64,000 nucleotides of DNA from Rhodococcus ruber NBRC 15591 (GCF_001894945.1 NZ_BCXE01000013.1:94925-158924); one strand, 5' to 3'. Counted from the first letter of the stretch, positions 27,554 through 37,195 are shown. Notes: a model not told the origin generated them from the sequence alone. A program made the numbers and translations.

Positions 27554-30500
27554 ATGCACCACGGAACTTCCCGCCGGCGGCGCCCGCATCGGTCGGTCAC
27601 CACCCTGATGTCCCTTCCCGGATCCGCGCTGCGGGGCGGCGTCCGGGTCGCGGCCGCCGGTGCCGGCGTCGCCCTCGACGCCGCCGTCGTCGGCGCCGCC
27701 ACGGCGGCAGGCGTCGGGACGGCGTTGCTCCGTGCCCCCGTCGCCGCGGTCGCCGCGCCGGCCCCCGCGGCGATCCTCCATCTCGTCGCCGACGTCGCCC
27801 GGGAAGCGGGCAGCGGACGCCCCGCCCGGCGCTGCGCGGCGAACGGTGCCCGAACCTGGATCGAAGTCCGGGGCCTCGACGGCCCGGACGGCGCGGCGCT
27901 CGGCGACCGGGTCCTCGCCGCGATCCGGGCCACCCCGGGCGTGGCCACGGCCGAACTGCACCGCCCCTGGTGCCGCCTCGTGGTGTCCACGGACCCGGAC
28001 GGACCTACGGACCGCGCCCTACGGCGCATCGTCGAACGCGTCGAAACCGACTGCGCCGCAACCGAACACTGTGTCCCAACCGACGACTCCGCCGCCACCG
28101 AACACCCCGCCGCCCCGCCCGGGCTGCCCGGCGACGACGTCCTGCTCGTCCGGCGGGGCGTGTCCGCGGCCACCGCCGTCACCGGGCTGGTACTGACCGC
28201 GACGGGACGCCGTCTGCGCCTGCCGCGCCTGCCCGGCGCCGCAGCCGCCCCGGTGCTCGTGTCGGACTATCACCCCCGCATCCGCGCCCTCGTCGAATCC
28301 GCACTGGGGACCGGCAGGGCGGACCTGCTGCTGGCCGCCGGGACCACCGTGCTGCACACCCTGACCCTCGCACCGGCGTCGGCCGCCGTCGAAGCCGTCA
28401 CCCGGACCGTCCTCGTGGGCGAGACACTGGCGATGCGGCGCGCCTGGCGCGACTTCGAACCGGAACTCGCCGCCCACGCGGCCGTGGCCCACTGCCCACA
28501 TCGTCCGGCCCGTCCCACCGAACCGGCGGCCGGAGCGGTCGAGCGCTACACCGACCGCGCCGGCTGGGCCGGACTCGCCGGCGCGGCAGCGGCCGGGATG
28601 CTGACCGGCAAACCCGCCACCGCCGGCACCGCGGCGCTCGTCGCCGTCCCCAAGGCCACCCGCACCGCGCGGGAATCCTTCGCCGCCACCCTCGCCCGCG
28701 GGCTCGCCGCCCGCGGAGTGCTGACTCTGCACCCGGACGTGCTGCGCCGTCTCGACCAGGTCGACGCGCTCGTCGTCGACCCCCGCGTCCTGTACACCTC
28801 CGCCCTCACGGTGACGCGACTGAACGGCGTCCCCGACCGCGACCGCAGCGCGGTGTGGGACCGGGCTCGGGCGGCGGTCGACCGTGGCATCCTGACCGCC
28901 GGCCGGCACCCCGTCTCCGCCGTGCCGGACGCGCCCGGGCACCTTCCCGCCGACGCACAGGTACTGATCGGACCGGTCCACGACCGCTACGCCTCCGCCG
29001 TGCTCGCCGCCGCCCGACGCGCGGGGATCGCCGTGGTCTCCGCGGAGGACGAGGCGATGGGATCACTGCGGAACGGCTTCGACCGTCTCGAACCCGTCGC
29101 CGAGTCGATGGACACGACCCTGCTCGACGTCGTCGACAAGCTGCAACGCGGCGGCTGCACCGTCGCGGTCCTCACCGTCGAGGCAGCGCAGGCCCTCGCC
29201 CTGGCCGACGTGGGCCTCGGTGTCCTCCGCGACGGGCACCGCCCACCCTGGTCGGCGGACGTGATGATTCGCGATCTGACCGGCGCGTGGCGGATCCTGC
29301 ACGCGCTCCCGGCCGCGCGGACCGCAAGCCGGCGCGGCGTGGAGATCGCCCGCGACGCGTCCGCCCTCGGGACATTGCTCATGGTGCCCGGCGTGCCCGG
29401 CAGCGGCCCGGAGTCGGTCACCGCCGGCGCCGCGGCCGGGCTGTGGGCCGGAACGTCGGCGGCCCGCGCCGCGCTGGCCGCGCCGCTGCCGCAACCACGT
29501 TCGGCCCACGACTGGCATGCCCTTCCGGTGGACGAGGTCTGCGCGCTCCTCCCCGCACCGGGCGACCTGCTCACGCCCGCAGCGGACTCCGGGTGGCGAG
29601 CGCGGACCCGGATGCGCGTGGTGCGGGGCGTCCGGCGGGTCGGTGTCCGTCCGCTCGGATCCGCGGCCGACTTCACCCGGGCCGTGCGCACCGAACTGGC
29701 GGACCCGCTGACGCCGGTCCTCGCCACGGGCTCCGCGGCGAGCGCGGTGCTCGGATCGCCGCTCGATGCCGTACTCGTCGGATCCGTACTGCTGCTCAAC
29801 GCCGCGCTTTCGGCCGCCCAGCGTCTGCGCGCCGAACGTCTACTGAAAAGGCTTCTGGCGGTGCAAGACCCACCCGCCCGCCGCGTCGCCGGCCCGCGCG
29901 GGGACCGGCGGTACGTCGGGGTCCCCGCGGCCGGGCTGCGCCCCGGACACGTCGTCGAGGTCCGTCCGGGCGAGGTCGTGCCCGCGGACGGGCGCATCGT
30001 CCACGCCGACGGGGTCGAGGTCGACGAGTCGGCCCTGACCGGGGAGTCGCTTCCGGTCGCCAAGCAGAGTGAATCGACGCCGGGGACGCCGCTGGCCGAA
30101 CGCGCCTGCATGCTCTACGCGGGCACCACCGTGCTCACCGGCACCGCGGTGACGATCGTGACGGCGGTGGGAGGGGCCACCGAGGCCCGTCGCGCCACCG
30201 CGATGGCACCCGCGCAGGTCCGGGAAGTGGGGCTGCAGGCACGCCTGAGCACCCTCACCCGCCGCGCGCTGCCCGTCAGCCTCGGCGGCGGCGTACTCGT
30301 TGCCGCACTGGGGTTGCTGCGCGGCACCGGAATCCGCGCGGCAGTGACCAGCGGTGTGGCGGTCACCGTCGCGGCCGTGCCGGAAGGGCTGACCCTCGTA
30401 GCCACCCTCGCTCAGGTCGCATCCGCCCGCCGGCTCACCAAGCGCTCGACCCTCGTGCGCGCACCCCGCTCGATCGAGGCCCTCAGCCGTGTCGACGTCG

Positions 30501-32125
30501 TCTGCTTCGACAAGACGGGCACACTCAGCGAGAACCGTCTGCGAGTCGTGGTGGTCGAAGCCGCCCCAGGCTTCACCCGGCAGGACGTGCTGGCCTACGC
30601 CGCCCGCACCGGCATCCCGGCGAACGGGGGAGCGCCCGAGCACGCCACCGACGTCGCGATCGTCGAGTCCGCGCAGGCCGCCGCCGTCGCGGACCGGGCC
30701 GCCGAACGGACCGCCCACCTGCCGTTCCGGTCCGGCCGGGCCTACGCTGCCGCGATCGCCGGAAACCACCTGGCGGTCAAGGGCGCCCCGGAGACGATGC
30801 TCGGTGCCTACGGTGACGACAGCCCCGAACTCCGGGAGCGGGTGCACGCCCTGGCCGCCGAGGGCCTACGGGTGATCGCGGTGGGGCAGCGTGACCTGAA
30901 CCATTCCGAAACCGATTGGGCGACGGACGATCCCGATGCCCTCGCGGAACTGTGCGGGAACGGGCTGCGGCACGTCGGGCTGATCGGACTGTCCGACACA
31001 CCGCGGGCCGACGCGGCCGGATTGCTGCCCGCGCTGCTCGAGCAGGGCGTCGCCGTCCGGCTCGTCACCGGCGACCACCCGGTGACCGCCGTCGCGATCG
31101 CCGCCGAACTGGGCCTGCCCGTCGGCACGGATCAGGTACTCAGCGGTGCGGAATGGGACGGGCTCTCGCACACCGAACGAAAGCACGCCGTGGAGCAGTG
31201 CCTCGTCTTCGCGCGGATGTCCCCCGAGCACAAGGTGCAGATCGTGCAAACCCTCGAACACACCGGACACGTGTGCGCCATGGTCGGCGACGGCGCCAAC
31301 GACGCCGCCGCGATCCGCGCCGCGAGCGTCGGAATCGGCGTGGCTTCCCACGGCAGCGACCCCGCGCGCGGCGCGGCCGACGTCGTGCTGCTCGAGGGGC
31401 GCGTCGCGGGTCTGCTCGACGCGCTCGACGAGGGCCGCGTGCTGTGGCAGCGAGTCCAGGCCGCCGTGGCGGTCCTGCTCGGCGGCAACGCGGGTGAGGT
31501 CGCGTTCGCGCTACTCGGCAGCCTGGTCACCGGCCGCTCCCCGCTCAATGCCCGGCAGCTGCTGCTGGTGAACATGCTCACCGACGCGCTCCCGGCAGCG
31601 GCCCTGGCCGTCAGTACCCCCCGCATCGACGGCTCCGGTCCCGCGCCGCGGCCCGACGAGTCCGCGCTCCTGCACACCGTGGCCGTCCGCGGCGCCACTA
31701 CCGCGGCCGCGGCCACCGCGGCCTGGGCCATGGCACGGATGACGGGCTCGAACCCGCGTGCATCGACGGTGGCGCTCGTCGCGCTCGTGGGCGCTCAGCT
31801 CGGGCAGACCCTGCTCGACTCGCGCAGCCCCCTCGTCGTCGGCACCGTCCTCGGCTCGCTCGCCGTGATGGCCGCACTGATCAGCACGCCGGGGGTGAGC
31901 GGACTGCTGGGCTGCGTGCCGATCGGCCCGGTGGGGTGGACCCAGGCACTCGGGTGCGCGGGAGCAGCCACCGTGCTCGCCGCCGTCGCCCCGGCCGCCG
32001 CGCAACGGCTACCGGCGATCGGCGCGGTGGTGACGTCGGTGCTCGCGCCGCGAGAACCCGGAGACGCTTCCGAGACCCCGGCAGCCGCGGACCCTCGGGT
32101 CGCGCCGGCAGGGGGAGAGAAGTAG
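27554..32125 (+). CDS. ctpI: Large P-type cation ATPase, CtpI-like
   Basis: A 1523-residue P-type ATPase, about twice the family norm, as is CtpI of M. tuberculosis. The N-terminal half (about 1-760) has a signal-like hydrophobic start, a degenerate heavy-metal-associated fold (WIEVRGLDGPDG with no CxxC) and a long region with a degenerate second ATPase-like half (KLQRGGCTVAVLT resembles a hinge). The C-terminal half is complete: ALTGESLPV (about 830), phosphorylation motif CFDKTGTLSENRL with Asp near 986, GDGANDAAAIRAA (about 1245) and transmembrane helices to the end. The ion is unknown. ATG 27554 has GAGGAGG in front; GTG 27455 is an alternative. Confidence 0.88.
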   Translation: MHHGTSRRRRPHRSVTTLMSLPGSALRGGVRVAAAGAGVALDAAVVGAATAAGVGTALLRAPVAAVAAPAPAAILHLVADVAREAGSGRPARRCAANGARTWIEVRGLDGPDGAALGDRVLAAIRATPGVATAELHRPWCRLVVSTDPDGPTDRALRRIVERVETDCAATEHCVPTDDSAATEHPAAPPGLPGDDVLLVRRGVSAATAVTGLVLTATGRRLRLPRLPGAAAAPVLVSDYHPRIRALVESALGTGRADLLLAAGTTVLHTLTLAPASAAVEAVTRTVLVGETLAMRRAWRDFEPELAAHAAVAHCPHRPARPTEPAAGAVERYTDRAGWAGLAGAAAAGMLTGKPATAGTAALVAVPKATRTARESFAATLARGLAARGVLTLHPDVLRRLDQVDALVVDPRVLYTSALTVTRLNGVPDRDRSAVWDRARAAVDRGILTAGRHPVSAVPDAPGHLPADAQVLIGPVHDRYASAVLAAARRAGIAVVSAEDEAMGSLRNGFDRLEPVAESMDTTLLDVVDKLQRGGCTVAVLTVEAAQALALADVGLGVLRDGHRPPWSADVMIRDLTGAWRILHALPAARTASRRGVEIARDASALGTLLMVPGVPGSGPESVTAGAAAGLWAGTSAARAALAAPLPQPRSAHDWHALPVDEVCALLPAPGDLLTPAADSGWRARTRMRVVRGVRRVGVRPLGSAADFTRAVRTELADPLTPVLATGSAASAVLGSPLDAVLVGSVLLLNAALSAAQRLRAERLLKRLLAVQDPPARRVAGPRGDRRYVGVPAAGLRPGHVVEVRPGEVVPADGRIVHADGVEVDESALTGESLPVAKQSESTPGTPLAERACMLYAGTTVLTGTAVTIVTAVGGATEARRATAMAPAQVREVGLQARLSTLTRRALPVSLGGGVLVAALGLLRGTGIRAAVTSGVAVTVAAVPEGLTLVATLAQVASARRLTKRSTLVRAPRSIEALSRVDVVCFDKTGTLSENRLRVVVVEAAPGFTRQDVLAYAARTGIPANGGAPEHATDVAIVESAQAAAVADRAAERTAHLPFRSGRAYAAAIAGNHLAVKGAPETMLGAYGDDSPELRERVHALAAEGLRVIAVGQRDLNHSETDWATDDPDALAELCGNGLRHVGLIGLSDTPRADAAGLLPALLEQGVAVRLVTGDHPVTAVAIAAELGLPVGTDQVLSGAEWDGLSHTERKHAVEQCLVFARMSPEHKVQIVQTLEHTGHVCAMVGDGANDAAAIRAASVGIGVASHGSDPARGAADVVLLEGRVAGLLDALDEGRVLWQRVQAAVAVLLGGNAGEVAFALLGSLVTGRSPLNARQLLLVNMLTDALPAAALAVSTPRIDGSGPAPRPDESALLHTVAVRGATTAAAATAAWAMARMTGSNPRASTVALVALVGAQLGQTLLDSRSPLVVGTVLGSLAVMAALISTPGVSGLLGCVPIGPVGWTQALGCAGAATVLAAVAPAAAQRLPAIGAVVTSVLAPREPGDASETPAAADPRVAPAGGEK

Positions 32126-32323
32126 TCGCGAGGCCGGCCGACGCGCTCGCCGTGCTTGCCACGCGGGGCGCCGAGTTCACCGCCGGACCCCCGGGCCGTC
32201 CATCCGTCGACCTACATGTTCGCCCGCCGGCCCGGTACACCGTCGACACCCGACCCGGCCGGACCCCACGCCGAGGGGAGTCCGTGCATGGATTTCGAGG
32301 CGCGCTGATCGATGCTCGGTGGC

Positions 32324-32448
32324 CACACCGTGCCCTGGGCACCCCGTCCACACCGTGCCCTGGGCACCCCGTCCACACCGTGCCCTGGGCACCCCGTCCA
32401 CACCGTGCCCTGGGCACCCCGTCCACACAGCGCCCTGGGCACCCGGCG
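32324..32448. repeat. 25-bp tandem repeat, five copies
   Basis: Four perfect copies (32324-32348, 32349-32373, 32374-32398, 32399-32423) and one degenerate copy to 32448. The unit contains CCCTGGGCACCCCGT and is unrelated in sequence to the 17482 array, but has the same period. Confidence 0.95.
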
Positions 32449-32541
32449 ACATGCCGATGAGGTCGACGCCGCTCGATCCGGCCCGTGGGCAATGGCCTCG
32501 AACACAAAGGGCCGGCACTGAGACGTGCCGCACATGATTTC

Positions 32542-32558
32542 CTATCAACCATTGAGAG
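32542..32558. promoter_or_regulatory. Probable IclR operator upstream of the MFS gene
   Basis: The 17-bp palindrome CTATCAA-CCA-TTGAGAG has arms matching 6 of 7 positions. The same pattern recurs at 34814-34830 before the reductase gene. It lies about 100 bp upstream of the transporter start. Confidence 0.6.
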
Positions 32559-32656
32559 TTCCGTAGCGACGCCGCATCCGAGCCGGTGATGCTTCTTGTC
32601 GCTCCGCGGGCACTGTTCCCCGGTGCCCGGCATCCCTCCAACGCAAGGAGATTCGC

Positions 32657-34006
32657 GTGGAACTCGATCTGCGCCACCGTATCGCCACCGGCCCCATGAG
32701 TCGGTTCCAGTGGACAGCGGTCGCACTGTGTGTAGCGCTGAACGTGCTCGACGGTTTCGACGTCCTCGTCATGGCCTTCACCTCCCAATCCGTCTCGCAG
32801 GAGTGGGGCATCTCAGGATCGGTCCTGGGTCTGCTGCTCAGTGCGGGCTTGTTCGGAATGGCGATCGGTTCGATCGCCCTCGCGCCGTGGGCGGATCGTG
32901 TGGGTCGCCGGACCATGATTCTCGTCTGCCTGACTCTGTCGTCCACCGGCATGCTGATCTCGGCGGTGAGCCAGAACGCCGGCCAACTCGGCGCGCTGCG
33001 CGTGCTCACCGGTATCGGCATCGGTGGAATCCTGGCCAGCAGCAATGTCATCTCCAGTGAGTTCGCGTCGAATCGCTTTCGCGGCCTGGCCGTGACCCTC
33101 AACTCCACCGGCTACGCGGTCGGAGCGACACTCGGGGGCGTGGTGGCCGTGGTCCTGCAGAGTTCGTCCGGTTGGCGTTCGGTGTTCCTCTTCGGCGGTA
33201 TGTGCACCGCGGCCCTGATCCCGCTCGTCTGGTTCCGGCTGCCGGAGTCCCTCGACTTCCTGTTCGCCCGCCGCCCGGCGAACGCACTCGAGCGCATCAA
33301 TTCGTTCGCAGTCCGCGCGGGCCACTCGCCGGTGAGCGCGCTGCCCCCGGCCCCTGCCACTGCCGATGCCCGGAAGCGCGGTGTCGGACCGACCGCCCTG
33401 CTCGTCCCGGGACAGCGTCGGAACACCCTGTTGATCTGGGGTGCCTTCTTCCTGACGATGTTCGGTTTCTACTTCGTGACGAGTTGGACGCCGAAGCTGC
33501 TGGTGGAGGCCGGGATGTCCGCGACGCAGGGGATTACCGGCGGTGTGCTGCTCAATCTGGGCGGCATCTTCGGCACCGCCCTCCTCGGCGTGCTGACAGT
33601 CCGGTTCCGCCTCGGACGCGTCCTGGTCGGATACCTGGTCGCGTCGGCGATCCTGCTCGCCGTATTCGTGCCTGCCATGGGGACCGTCGCGGTGGGCTTC
33701 GTCCTCGGTGCAGCGATCGGCGTCGTCGTGAACGGCTGCATCGGCGGGCTCTACGCGCTGACCCCGGCCGTGTACTCGCCTTCCCTGCGCGCTACCGGCA
33801 TGGGCTGGGGCATCGGCGTCGGACGCATCGGCGCGATCATGTCACCGATCGTCGCGGGTGGGTTCCTCGACGCCGGATGGACCGCGACCCAGCTGTACCT
33901 GCTTGTCGCCGTCGCTTTCCTGGGTGCAGGGGTGGTGGTCTCCGTTGTTCGTGTCACGGCGCGAAGCGGCGTGACTACCGTCGAGGGTGAACTCACCATC
34001 GTGTGA
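32657..34006 (+). CDS. MFS transporter, aromatic acid:H+ symporter type
   Basis: A 449-residue, 12-helix permease of the AAHS family. Helix 1 carries the family motif LNVLDGFDVLVMAF (the DGxD signature needed for aromatic acid uptake), the loop 2-3 motif is WADRVGRRTMIL, and loop 8-9 is preceded by FGFYFVTSWTPKLL. It should import a benzoate-type acid by proton symport. The GTG at 32657 follows AAGGAG at 32645-32650. It is followed by the IclR regulator and the reductase/P450 pair on the same strand, so uptake and first oxidation are encoded together. Confidence 0.92.
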   Translation: MELDLRHRIATGPMSRFQWTAVALCVALNVLDGFDVLVMAFTSQSVSQEWGISGSVLGLLLSAGLFGMAIGSIALAPWADRVGRRTMILVCLTLSSTGMLISAVSQNAGQLGALRVLTGIGIGGILASSNVISSEFASNRFRGLAVTLNSTGYAVGATLGGVVAVVLQSSSGWRSVFLFGGMCTAALIPLVWFRLPESLDFLFARRPANALERINSFAVRAGHSPVSALPPAPATADARKRGVGPTALLVPGQRRNTLLIWGAFFLTMFGFYFVTSWTPKLLVEAGMSATQGITGGVLLNLGGIFGTALLGVLTVRFRLGRVLVGYLVASAILLAVFVPAMGTVAVGFVLGAAIGVVVNGCIGGLYALTPAVYSPSLRATGMGWGIGVGRIGAIMSPIVAGGFLDAGWTATQLYLLVAVAFLGAGVVVSVVRVTARSGVTTVEGELTIV

Positions 34007-34034
34007 GTCCGGGCGGCCGTGGAGAGGAGTGGGC

Positions 34035-34796
34035 GTGGCGCGAGTTCCCACGGGAGAGTCTGTGCTTGCCCGCGCGGCACGCGTCATCGAGGCGTTCGGC
34101 ATCGACGATTCCACGCTGACGGTCTCCGAGATCGCCCGGCGCGCAGGCCTGCACGTCGCCACCGCCTCCCGGCTGATCGAGGAACTCGTCCGGTGCGGAT
34201 GGCTCGAACGTGACGGCCGTCGAGTGCGGGTCGGGGTGCGCCTGTGGGAGGTGGCCTCACGGTCGTCACCCACGGTGAGCCTGCGGGAGGCGGCGCGTCC
34301 GTTCATGGAGGACCTGCACGCGGTGGTCGACCAGCACACCCAGCTGGCGGTCCGGGAGGGCACCGAGGTGCTGTTCCTGGAACGACTCACCGCGCGCGGG
34401 GCGGCCGTCAACTTCACGCGCGTCGCCGGTCGGCTACCACTGCACGCCTCCTCGTCCGGGCTCGTGCTGCTCGCGCACAGTCCGATCGAGGTGCAGGACG
34501 AGGTGATGAACGCGCCGATGCGCGCCTTCACCGAGCACACCATCCACACCCCCCGGGATCTGCGTGCTGCGCTGGCGCAGATCCGCAGACAGGGATACGC
34601 GCTCTGCGCGGGCCACCTCCACCCCGACACCACCGGCGTGGCGGTCCCTGTCCGCGGGGCGTACGAGGAGGTCGTCGCCGCACTGGGGTTGATCGTGCCG
34701 AACGACCCCTCCGCTTACGCGCAGATCCCGGCACTGCAGGCCGCCGCTCGAGGCATATCCCGAGTGATCTCCCACCCGACGCCGCCGAGCCGGTAA
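34035..34796 (+). CDS. IclR family transcriptional regulator
   Basis: A 253-residue regulator. The N-terminal winged helix (about 8-70) has ARVIEAFGIDDSTLTVSEIARRAGLH and a recognition helix ATASRLIEELV; the C-terminal effector domain (about 80-250) has HTQLAVREGTEVLFLER and LHASSSGLVLLAH. The start is GTG 34035 behind GGAGAGGAG; the longer frame from 33987 overlaps the transporter. It likely binds the two 17-bp palindromes flanking it and responds to an aromatic acid. Confidence 0.92.
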   Translation: MARVPTGESVLARAARVIEAFGIDDSTLTVSEIARRAGLHVATASRLIEELVRCGWLERDGRRVRVGVRLWEVASRSSPTVSLREAARPFMEDLHAVVDQHTQLAVREGTEVLFLERLTARGAAVNFTRVAGRLPLHASSSGLVLLAHSPIEVQDEVMNAPMRAFTEHTIHTPRDLRAALAQIRRQGYALCAGHLHPDTTGVAVPVRGAYEEVVAALGLIVPNDPSAYAQIPALQAAARGISRVISHPTPPSR

Positions 34797-34813
34797 CCCA
34801 CCGCACACATTTT

Positions 34814-34830
34814 CTCTCAATGATCGAGAA
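34814..34830. promoter_or_regulatory. Probable IclR operator upstream of the reductase gene
   Basis: CTCTCAA-TGA-TCGAGAA has arms matching 5 of 7 positions. The sequence from 34801 aligns with that at 32529 in the same orientation, including the shared CCGCACA lead. It is 66 bp upstream of the reductase start. Confidence 0.6.
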
Positions 34831-34895
34831 ACGTCTGGTGTGAACTTCACGGTCCGGACGATCCTCGATCCGACGACGAGACAGAGGAGTTTGTC

Positions 34896-35855
34896 GTGTC
34901 CGATCACATTGCCGCCACGGAGTCGGCTGTGCGAGTCATTGCGAAAGAGTCTGCAGCACAGGGTGTTACTGCCCTGACGCTCGCCCATCCCGAGGGTAGG
35001 CGTCTGCCGGACTGGGCGCCGGGTGCGCACATCGACCTGATGCTGCCCAACGGACTCACCCGCCAGTACTCGCTGTGCGGCGACCGCTGGGACGCCCACA
35101 CCTACCGCGTCGCCGTGCTACGCGAGCCGTACGGCCGCGGGGGGTCGGCGTACATCCACGATCACTTGGCCGTCGGCGATCTCGTCGGTATCGGCGGTCC
35201 CCGCAACAATTTCCGGATGGTGCCCTCGTCGCGGTACCTGTTCCTCGCCGGCGGCATCGGCATCACCCCACTGCTGCCGATGATCCGGCAAGCAGACTCG
35301 ATCGCCGCCGACTGGCACCTCCTCTACGGCGGCCGTACCCGTGACACGATGGCATTCGGCGACGAACTCGCGCGGTACGGCGAGCGGGTCTCCCTCGTCC
35401 CCCAGGACCAGAAGGGTCGACTCGACCTCGACGTCGCCACCGAAGCCGCGGCGGCCGGCGCGAAGGTGTACGCGTGCGGTCCGGTACCGCTGCTCGATGC
35501 GCTCACGAGCCGCGCCACGTCCTGGCCGAAGGGCGCGTTGCGGCTCGAACGCTTCGTCCCTCGGGAGCAGCCGGCCCCGGTCCGCAACAGCCCCTTCGAC
35601 ATCGAACTGGCCAGGTCGGGCCGCACGATCTCCGTCACGCCGCAGCAGAGCGTGCTCGACGCGCTGCGGGCAGCCGGTGTGGGCGTGCTCTCGTCGTGTC
35701 GCGAAGGCACCTGCGGAACCTGTGAGACCACGGTCCTGGCCGGAGAGCCCGACCACCGCGACTCCGTACTCGACGACGGCGAACGAGCGGCCGTGGACTG
35801 CATGCTCGTCTGCGTTTCGCGATCGTGCTCCGACCGCCTGGTACTCGACCTCTGA
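34896..35855 (+). CDS. Phthalate dioxygenase reductase-type flavoprotein (FMN, NADH, 2Fe-2S)
   Basis: A 319-residue reductase with the three domains in PDR order. The flavin domain has GAHIDLMLPNGLTRQYSLCG, the nucleotide domain has FLAGGIGITPLLPM, and the C-terminal plant-type ferredoxin has Cys268, Cys273, Cys276 (CREGTCGTC) and Cys306 as cluster ligands. Such reductases usually serve Rieske oxygenases (VanB), but here the next gene is a P450, so it should carry electrons from NADH directly to that enzyme. The GTG start follows AGAGGAG. The P450 start is 23 bp after its stop. Confidence 0.92.
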   Translation: MSDHIAATESAVRVIAKESAAQGVTALTLAHPEGRRLPDWAPGAHIDLMLPNGLTRQYSLCGDRWDAHTYRVAVLREPYGRGGSAYIHDHLAVGDLVGIGGPRNNFRMVPSSRYLFLAGGIGITPLLPMIRQADSIAADWHLLYGGRTRDTMAFGDELARYGERVSLVPQDQKGRLDLDVATEAAAAGAKVYACGPVPLLDALTSRATSWPKGALRLERFVPREQPAPVRNSPFDIELARSGRTISVTPQQSVLDALRAAGVGVLSSCREGTCGTCETTVLAGEPDHRDSVLDDGERAAVDCMLVCVSRSCSDRLVLDL

Positions 35856-35878
35856 CCACCTCACCAAGGGATCTCGCC

Positions 35879-37084
35879 ATGACAACTCTCGCACCGACCG
35901 GAACACCGATCAGCGACGCCGACCCGTTCGACCTCGACGTTCTCGACAACCCCCTACCGTTCCAGGAGGAACTTCGCGAGGCCGGGCCCGTCGTCCGCCT
36001 CGACCGTCTCGGCGTGTTCGGCATGGGTCGTTACGAGCAGGTGCACGCCGCCCTCACCGACTGGCAGTCGTTCCAGTCCGCCGCGGGTGTCGGACTGAGC
36101 AACTTCCGTTACGAGAAGCCCTGGCGGCCACCGAGCCTGCTGCTCGAGGCGGACCCGCCGCACCACGACGCCCCCCGTGCGCTCCTCACCCGCATCCTCG
36201 GTCCCCGCGCGCTGCGCACGCTCCGGAACGCCTGGATCGACGACGCCGAGGATCTGGTCGACGAGGTCCTGGCCCGAGGAACCGAACTCGATGCCGTCAC
36301 CGACCTGGCCGCGGCGTTCCCGCTGCGGGTGTTCCCGGACGCCGTCGGTATACCCGACGCCGGGCGGGAGAATCTGCTGCCGTACGGGGACCACACCTTC
36401 AATGCCTTCGGCCCCGCCAACAGCCTGGTCGACCGGGGTATCTCGCGGATCCGAGACCTGTCGGCCTGGGTCAACGCCCAGTGCGCGCGCGACATCCTGA
36501 CCGAGGGCGGCTTCGGAGCGCAGATCTGGGCCGCGGCGGATCGCGGTGACATCACCCACGACCAGGCACCCCTGATTGTTCGGTCGCTCCTCACCGCAGG
36601 GGTCGACACGACCGTCAACGGGCTGGCTGCCGTACTGTACGCGTTCGCTACCCACCCCGAGCAATGGCGAGCGGTGCGGGCGAACCCGTCGCTGGCGCGG
36701 ACCGCGTTCGACGAGGCGGTGCGCTGGGAGTCGCCCGTGCAGACCTTCTTCCGCACCGCCACCCGCGACATCGAGATCGGCGGCACCGTCATCCCCGACG
36801 GCCACAAGGTTCTGCTGTTCCTCGGCGCGGCCAACCGTGACCCCCGACGCTGGGAGCGGCCCGACGCGTTCGACCTCGCGCGCGACCCGTCCGGTCACGT
36901 CGGGTTCGGGATGGGCATCCACCAGTGTGTCGGCCAGCACGTCGCGCGTCTCGAATCGGAGGCGCTACTCACGGCGCTGGCCACACGGGTCGAGTCGATC
37001 GAGGTCGACGGTCCGGTGCACCGGCACCTGAACAACACCCTCCGCTCGTGGCGGTCGGTGCCGATCCGCGTCCGACTCGCGTGA
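35879..37084 (+). CDS. CYP199-like cytochrome P450, probable para-substituted benzoate O-demethylase
   Basis: A 401-residue soluble P450 very like CYP199A enzymes, which demethylate 4-methoxybenzoate. Shared stretches include GVGLSNF, EKPWRPPSLLLEADPPHHD, AAFPLRVFPDAVG and ENLLPYGDHTFNAFGP. The I-helix reads LLTAGVDTTVNG, the K-helix EAVRW (intact ExxR), and Cys350 in GFGMGIHQCVGQ is the heme ligand. ATG 35879 follows AAGGGA; the longer frame overlaps the reductase. CYP199A4 normally uses a separate ferredoxin; here an upstream PDR-type reductase with its own ferredoxin domain replaces it. Substrate assignment is inference from family and transporter type. Confidence 0.92.
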   Translation: MTTLAPTGTPISDADPFDLDVLDNPLPFQEELREAGPVVRLDRLGVFGMGRYEQVHAALTDWQSFQSAAGVGLSNFRYEKPWRPPSLLLEADPPHHDAPRALLTRILGPRALRTLRNAWIDDAEDLVDEVLARGTELDAVTDLAAAFPLRVFPDAVGIPDAGRENLLPYGDHTFNAFGPANSLVDRGISRIRDLSAWVNAQCARDILTEGGFGAQIWAAADRGDITHDQAPLIVRSLLTAGVDTTVNGLAAVLYAFATHPEQWRAVRANPSLARTAFDEAVRWESPVQTFFRTATRDIEIGGTVIPDGHKVLLFLGAANRDPRRWERPDAFDLARDPSGHVGFGMGIHQCVGQHVARLESEALLTALATRVESIEVDGPVHRHLNNTLRSWRSVPIRVRLA

Positions 37085-37195
37085 GCGACGAGGCACAGAG
37101 ACACCGTGCCCCGCGAGTTCGATCGGCCCACCACCGACACCCGGCGGCTCACCGAGTGCACCCTTCGGGTTCGGCCTGACACGCCGAGCCGGGCG

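Larger units (their letters stand above)
32126..32656. other. Gene-free region between ctpI-like and MFS genes
   Basis: 531 bp with no supportable gene. It contains a 25-bp tandem array at 32324-32448 and a probable IclR operator at 32542-32558 in a locally AT-richer patch. Open frames across the array are products of its repeat structure. Confidence 0.7.

Noticed and set aside
32177..32788. Repeat protein encoded by the 32324 array
   Set aside because: A 25-bp unit shifts frame each copy and stays open in all frames only because it lacks stops; no ribosome site or family similarity.
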